From Hevea brasiliensis (Eukaryota; Streptophyta; Magnoliopsida; Malpighiales; Euphorbiaceae), in the NCBI RefSeq assembly GCF_030052815.1, contig NC_079493.1, forward strand, positions 59,873,191 to 59,937,190: DNA of 64,000 nucleotides. The letters run 5' to 3'. A program made the translations under genes and the position numbers. The notes under the pieces were generated by a model. That model did no database searches. It was not told the origin of the DNA and was given only the letters and a program-made list of their open reading frames with translations. Positions 63,401 through 64,000 of the stretch are shown piece by piece. Each line of letters starts with the position of its first letter. Position 1 is the first letter of the stretch.

Positions 63401-63784
63401 TGGCTTCCTACCACGCTTCTTCACCAACATACTACCTCCGTCCTTACCAGAATCAAAATTTTCTACTGCTTTCTCACTACGTTCTTTCCCTTTCTGATCA
63501 GTTTCCACTTCCCCAATCTTAGTACGTAATTTATTATCTATAAACCCACCTTCCATTTCGTCCACATAACCACAAATTTCCGTCCCTCTCATTTCAATTC
63601 CTTCCAGTTTCTCGCCGTTTCGGCCTCCAAATTCGGCTTCTTGGTTTTCCAAAACATTCTCCTTTTCCTGTGGCAGAACATCGCCGCCTCCATCTTGCTC
63701 CTTGGACCCACAAGCTTCCGGGTGATTGCCTTCGATTTCAGGCAATTCCGTCGATACATCGAGCGACTTTATACCATGTGTCAT
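45997..63784 (-). CDS. JmjC histone demethylase, KDM3/JHDM2 class (JMJ25/IBM1-JMJ27-like)
   Basis: Twelve coding exons give an intact 1271-residue frame: 63784-62159, 62079-61964, 61049-60953, 60842-60698, 59991-59928, 59834-59120, 57877-57548, 50942-50565, 50136-50064, 49960-49875, 49431-49312 and 46062-45997 (TGA). Introns are GT-AG with agreeing phases. The ATG at 63784 was chosen because the longer frame lacks an upstream ATG. Order of parts: acidic/basic N-terminus with four 39-residue repeats (95-250); a Cys-rich finger, [15 protein letters not shown] to [15 protein letters not shown] (about 550-608); a second Cys/His cluster, [18 protein letters not shown] (about 683-700); and a JmjC domain (about 920-1250). 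Iron ligands are His1025 and Asp1027 (TKLHCDMS) and His1204 (AGCPHQV). The family removes methyl groups from H3K9 in the nucleus, using Fe(II) and 2-oxoglutarate. The exact orthologue (JMJ25, 26, 27 or 29) is not resolved. Confidence 0.93.
46063..49311 (-). other. Intron 11 of the JmjC gene, 3.2 kb, with transposon pieces
   Basis: It separates the last 21 codons ([20 protein letters not shown] and Glu) from the rest. It holds a copia-type LTR at 49028-49237, a 41-bp tandem duplication near 48024-48110 and long AT-rich stretches. No independent gene is supported in it. Confidence 0.85.
49028..49237 (-). repeat. Copia-type LTR in intron 11
   Basis: Read on the - strand, it starts TGTTGAGATATGCTG and ends TTCTTACA, followed by TGGTATCAGAGCC (initiator-Met primer site, 49015-49027). 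A partner LTR was not found, so the element is truncated or its other LTR has been lost. Confidence 0.7.
51518..52804 (-). pseudogene. Ty3-gypsy pol relic, integrase half
   Basis: On the - strand: [13 protein letters not shown] (RNase H end), a zinc-region remnant, [17 protein letters not shown] with the first core Asp, [18 protein letters not shown] with the core Glu, and a C-terminal [16 protein letters not shown]...[12 protein letters not shown]. Frames are broken in several places and the end after QLELP is lost. It continues to the right across the nested element. Confidence 0.85.
52810..53165 (+). repeat. 5' LTR of the small element
   Basis: 356 bp. It contains a CT-rich second half with repeated CTCATCCAATCTAT words and ends directly before the primer-binding site. 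Confidence 0.93.
53932..54941 (+). pseudogene. Gag-like ORF of the small LTR element, family unknown
   Basis: An ATG at 53932 opens [20 protein letters not shown], a short coiled coil. After a frame change the ORF at 54030-54404 continues [21 protein letters not shown] stop at 54402 separates it from 54444-54941, which is Asp/Glu-rich and ends with [17 protein letters not shown]. Position after the primer site and the N-terminal coiled coil fit a gag protein. No capsid, zinc-knuckle, protease or RT motif is seen. It may have been one longer ORF. No known family was recognised. Confidence 0.5.
55076..55404 (+). repeat. 3' LTR of the small element
   Basis: 329 bp, the same ends and order as 52810-53165, with about 27 bases missing and some substitutions. 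Confidence 0.93.
55410..56300 (-). pseudogene. Ty3-gypsy pol relic, RT-RNase H half
   Basis: On the - strand from right to left: a [16 protein letters not shown] remnant (about 56240), [19 protein letters not shown] (about 56155) in place of FDDILVYS, so a catalytic Asp is lost, then [20 protein letters not shown], and the RNase H end [18 protein letters not shown]. The last piece is continued at 52804 across the nested element. The gag and protease parts are missing. Confidence 0.85.
57369..57432. repeat. (AT)n microsatellite in intron 7
   Basis: About 31 uninterrupted AT units lie some 115 bp inside the intron from the exon 7 donor. Confidence 0.97.
57878..59119 (-). other. Intron 6 of the JmjC gene
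   Basis: 1.24 kb of AT-rich sequence with no recognised element. Boundaries are GAG|GTCAGT and AAGCAG|GTAGAT. Confidence 0.85.
63035..63502 (-). repeat. Four 117-bp in-frame repeats encoding AT-hook-like units
   Basis: Residues 95-250 are four copies of a 39-residue unit of the form [13 protein letters not shown]...KKRGRKPKK. The RGRKP core is an AT-hook-type minor-groove binding motif. The third copy has RGRNP. Units 2 and 3 are nearly identical in DNA, which suggests recent expansion. Confidence 0.9.
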
Positions 63785-63907
63785 GGCCAAAGGACCGAGA
63801 ACGAGAGATCGATCAGTGCAGATAGCACAGAGAACGTACTTAATTAGCAATAGGGACAGAATTTGGGGAAGAAAAATTAAAAATATGGAACAAGAAAGAC
63901 GAGATGG

Positions 63908-63914
63908 TTTTATA
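63908..63914 (-). promoter_or_regulatory. Probable TATA box of the JmjC gene
   Basis: The - strand reads CCCTATAAAACC about 125 bp before the ATG at 63784, leaving a 5' leader of roughly 95 nt that includes a pyrimidine-rich stretch. Start site not verified. Confidence 0.55.
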
Positions 63915-64000
63915 GGGCAAAGTGAGGTAAGAATGAAGAAGGTTTTGGATTTGGGAAAACAAAAACAGTGGGTGGGAATTTCTCGTGTGGTTTTGAAATC

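Noticed and set aside
62953..63522. 189-codon + strand ORF opposite the N-terminal repeats
   Set aside because: It is the reverse-strand shadow of the 39-residue repeat in the JmjC gene.
63785..63850. Upstream extension of the JmjC frame to 63850
   Set aside because: The extension starts at TTG, not ATG, and lies in the likely 5' leader. The first in-frame ATG is at 63784.
1..64000. tRNA or rRNA genes
   Set aside because: No convincing tRNA cloverleaf (A/B boxes with CCA-less acceptor pairing) or rRNA-like stretch was seen by eye; the tRNA-like strings found are retrotransposon primer sites.

Overview
The window is plant nuclear DNA. It has spliced GT-AG introns, TATA boxes of plant type and stacked LTR retrotransposons, and no bacterial-style operons. 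Element styles (a Tat/Ogre-type Ty3-gypsy element, LTRs beginning TGTAACACCCC, an RTE LINE with a TTGAG tail) suggest a woody eudicot, possibly Malpighiales/Euphorbiaceae. That taxonomic guess is weak.

Layout. (1) 1-20896 is most of one giant Tat/Ogre-like Ty3-gypsy retrotransposon on the + strand. It has the right 3.3 kb of the 5' LTR, a primer-binding site, an extra upstream ORF1, gag, protease, a G-patch segment, a probable intron, RT-RNase H, a second (Tat-type) RNase H, integrase, a tandem-repeat spacer, a polypurine tract and a complete 6.05-kb 3' LTR. The LTR carries an antisense gene with its own TATA box. All reading frames are broken. (2) 20897-26500 holds LTR pieces of a TGTAACACCCC family, including a 3.26-kb solo LTR inserted in a copia-like relic. 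(3) 26501-30136 is AT-rich DNA with no supported gene. Two small - strand exons at 30137-30379 look like the 3' end of an unidentified Lys-rich protein gene. (4) 31200-45800 is a retrotransposon graveyard: a relic of a small LTR family, copia pieces, two MITE-like inverted-repeat elements, a composite LTR element with a complete 5.7-kb Ty1/copia element nested inside it (TSD TTTCC), and an RTE LINE tail. (5) 45997-63784 on the - strand is the one clearly intact host gene. It has twelve coding exons and encodes a 1271-residue JmjC histone demethylase of the KDM3/JHDM2 class (Arabidopsis JMJ25/IBM1-JMJ27 type).

How the parts relate. The JmjC gene is the functional centre of the window, and its structure is shaped by retrotransposons. 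Intron 7 (6.6 kb) falls four codons after the iron-binding HxD motif. It holds a degraded Ty3-gypsy pol, itself split by a complete 2.6-kb non-autonomous LTR element with a perfect ATCTG target duplication. Intron 11 (3.2 kb), holding another LTR, isolates the last 21 codons. Enzymes of this class remove H3K9 methylation. In Arabidopsis IBM1 a methylated long intron within the JmjC-coding region controls full-length transcript, so this arrangement may be a comparable self-sensing circuit (inference).

A technical point affects interpretation. The two LTR copies of the giant element are nearly identical at their ends, but in the middle they differ by many one- or two-base indels in which CAG, CTG or CGG is shortened to CG. 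This looks like a sequencing or consensus artefact at CHG-methylated sites. It could also explain some frameshifts in the element's genes, whereas the host gene has no frameshift.
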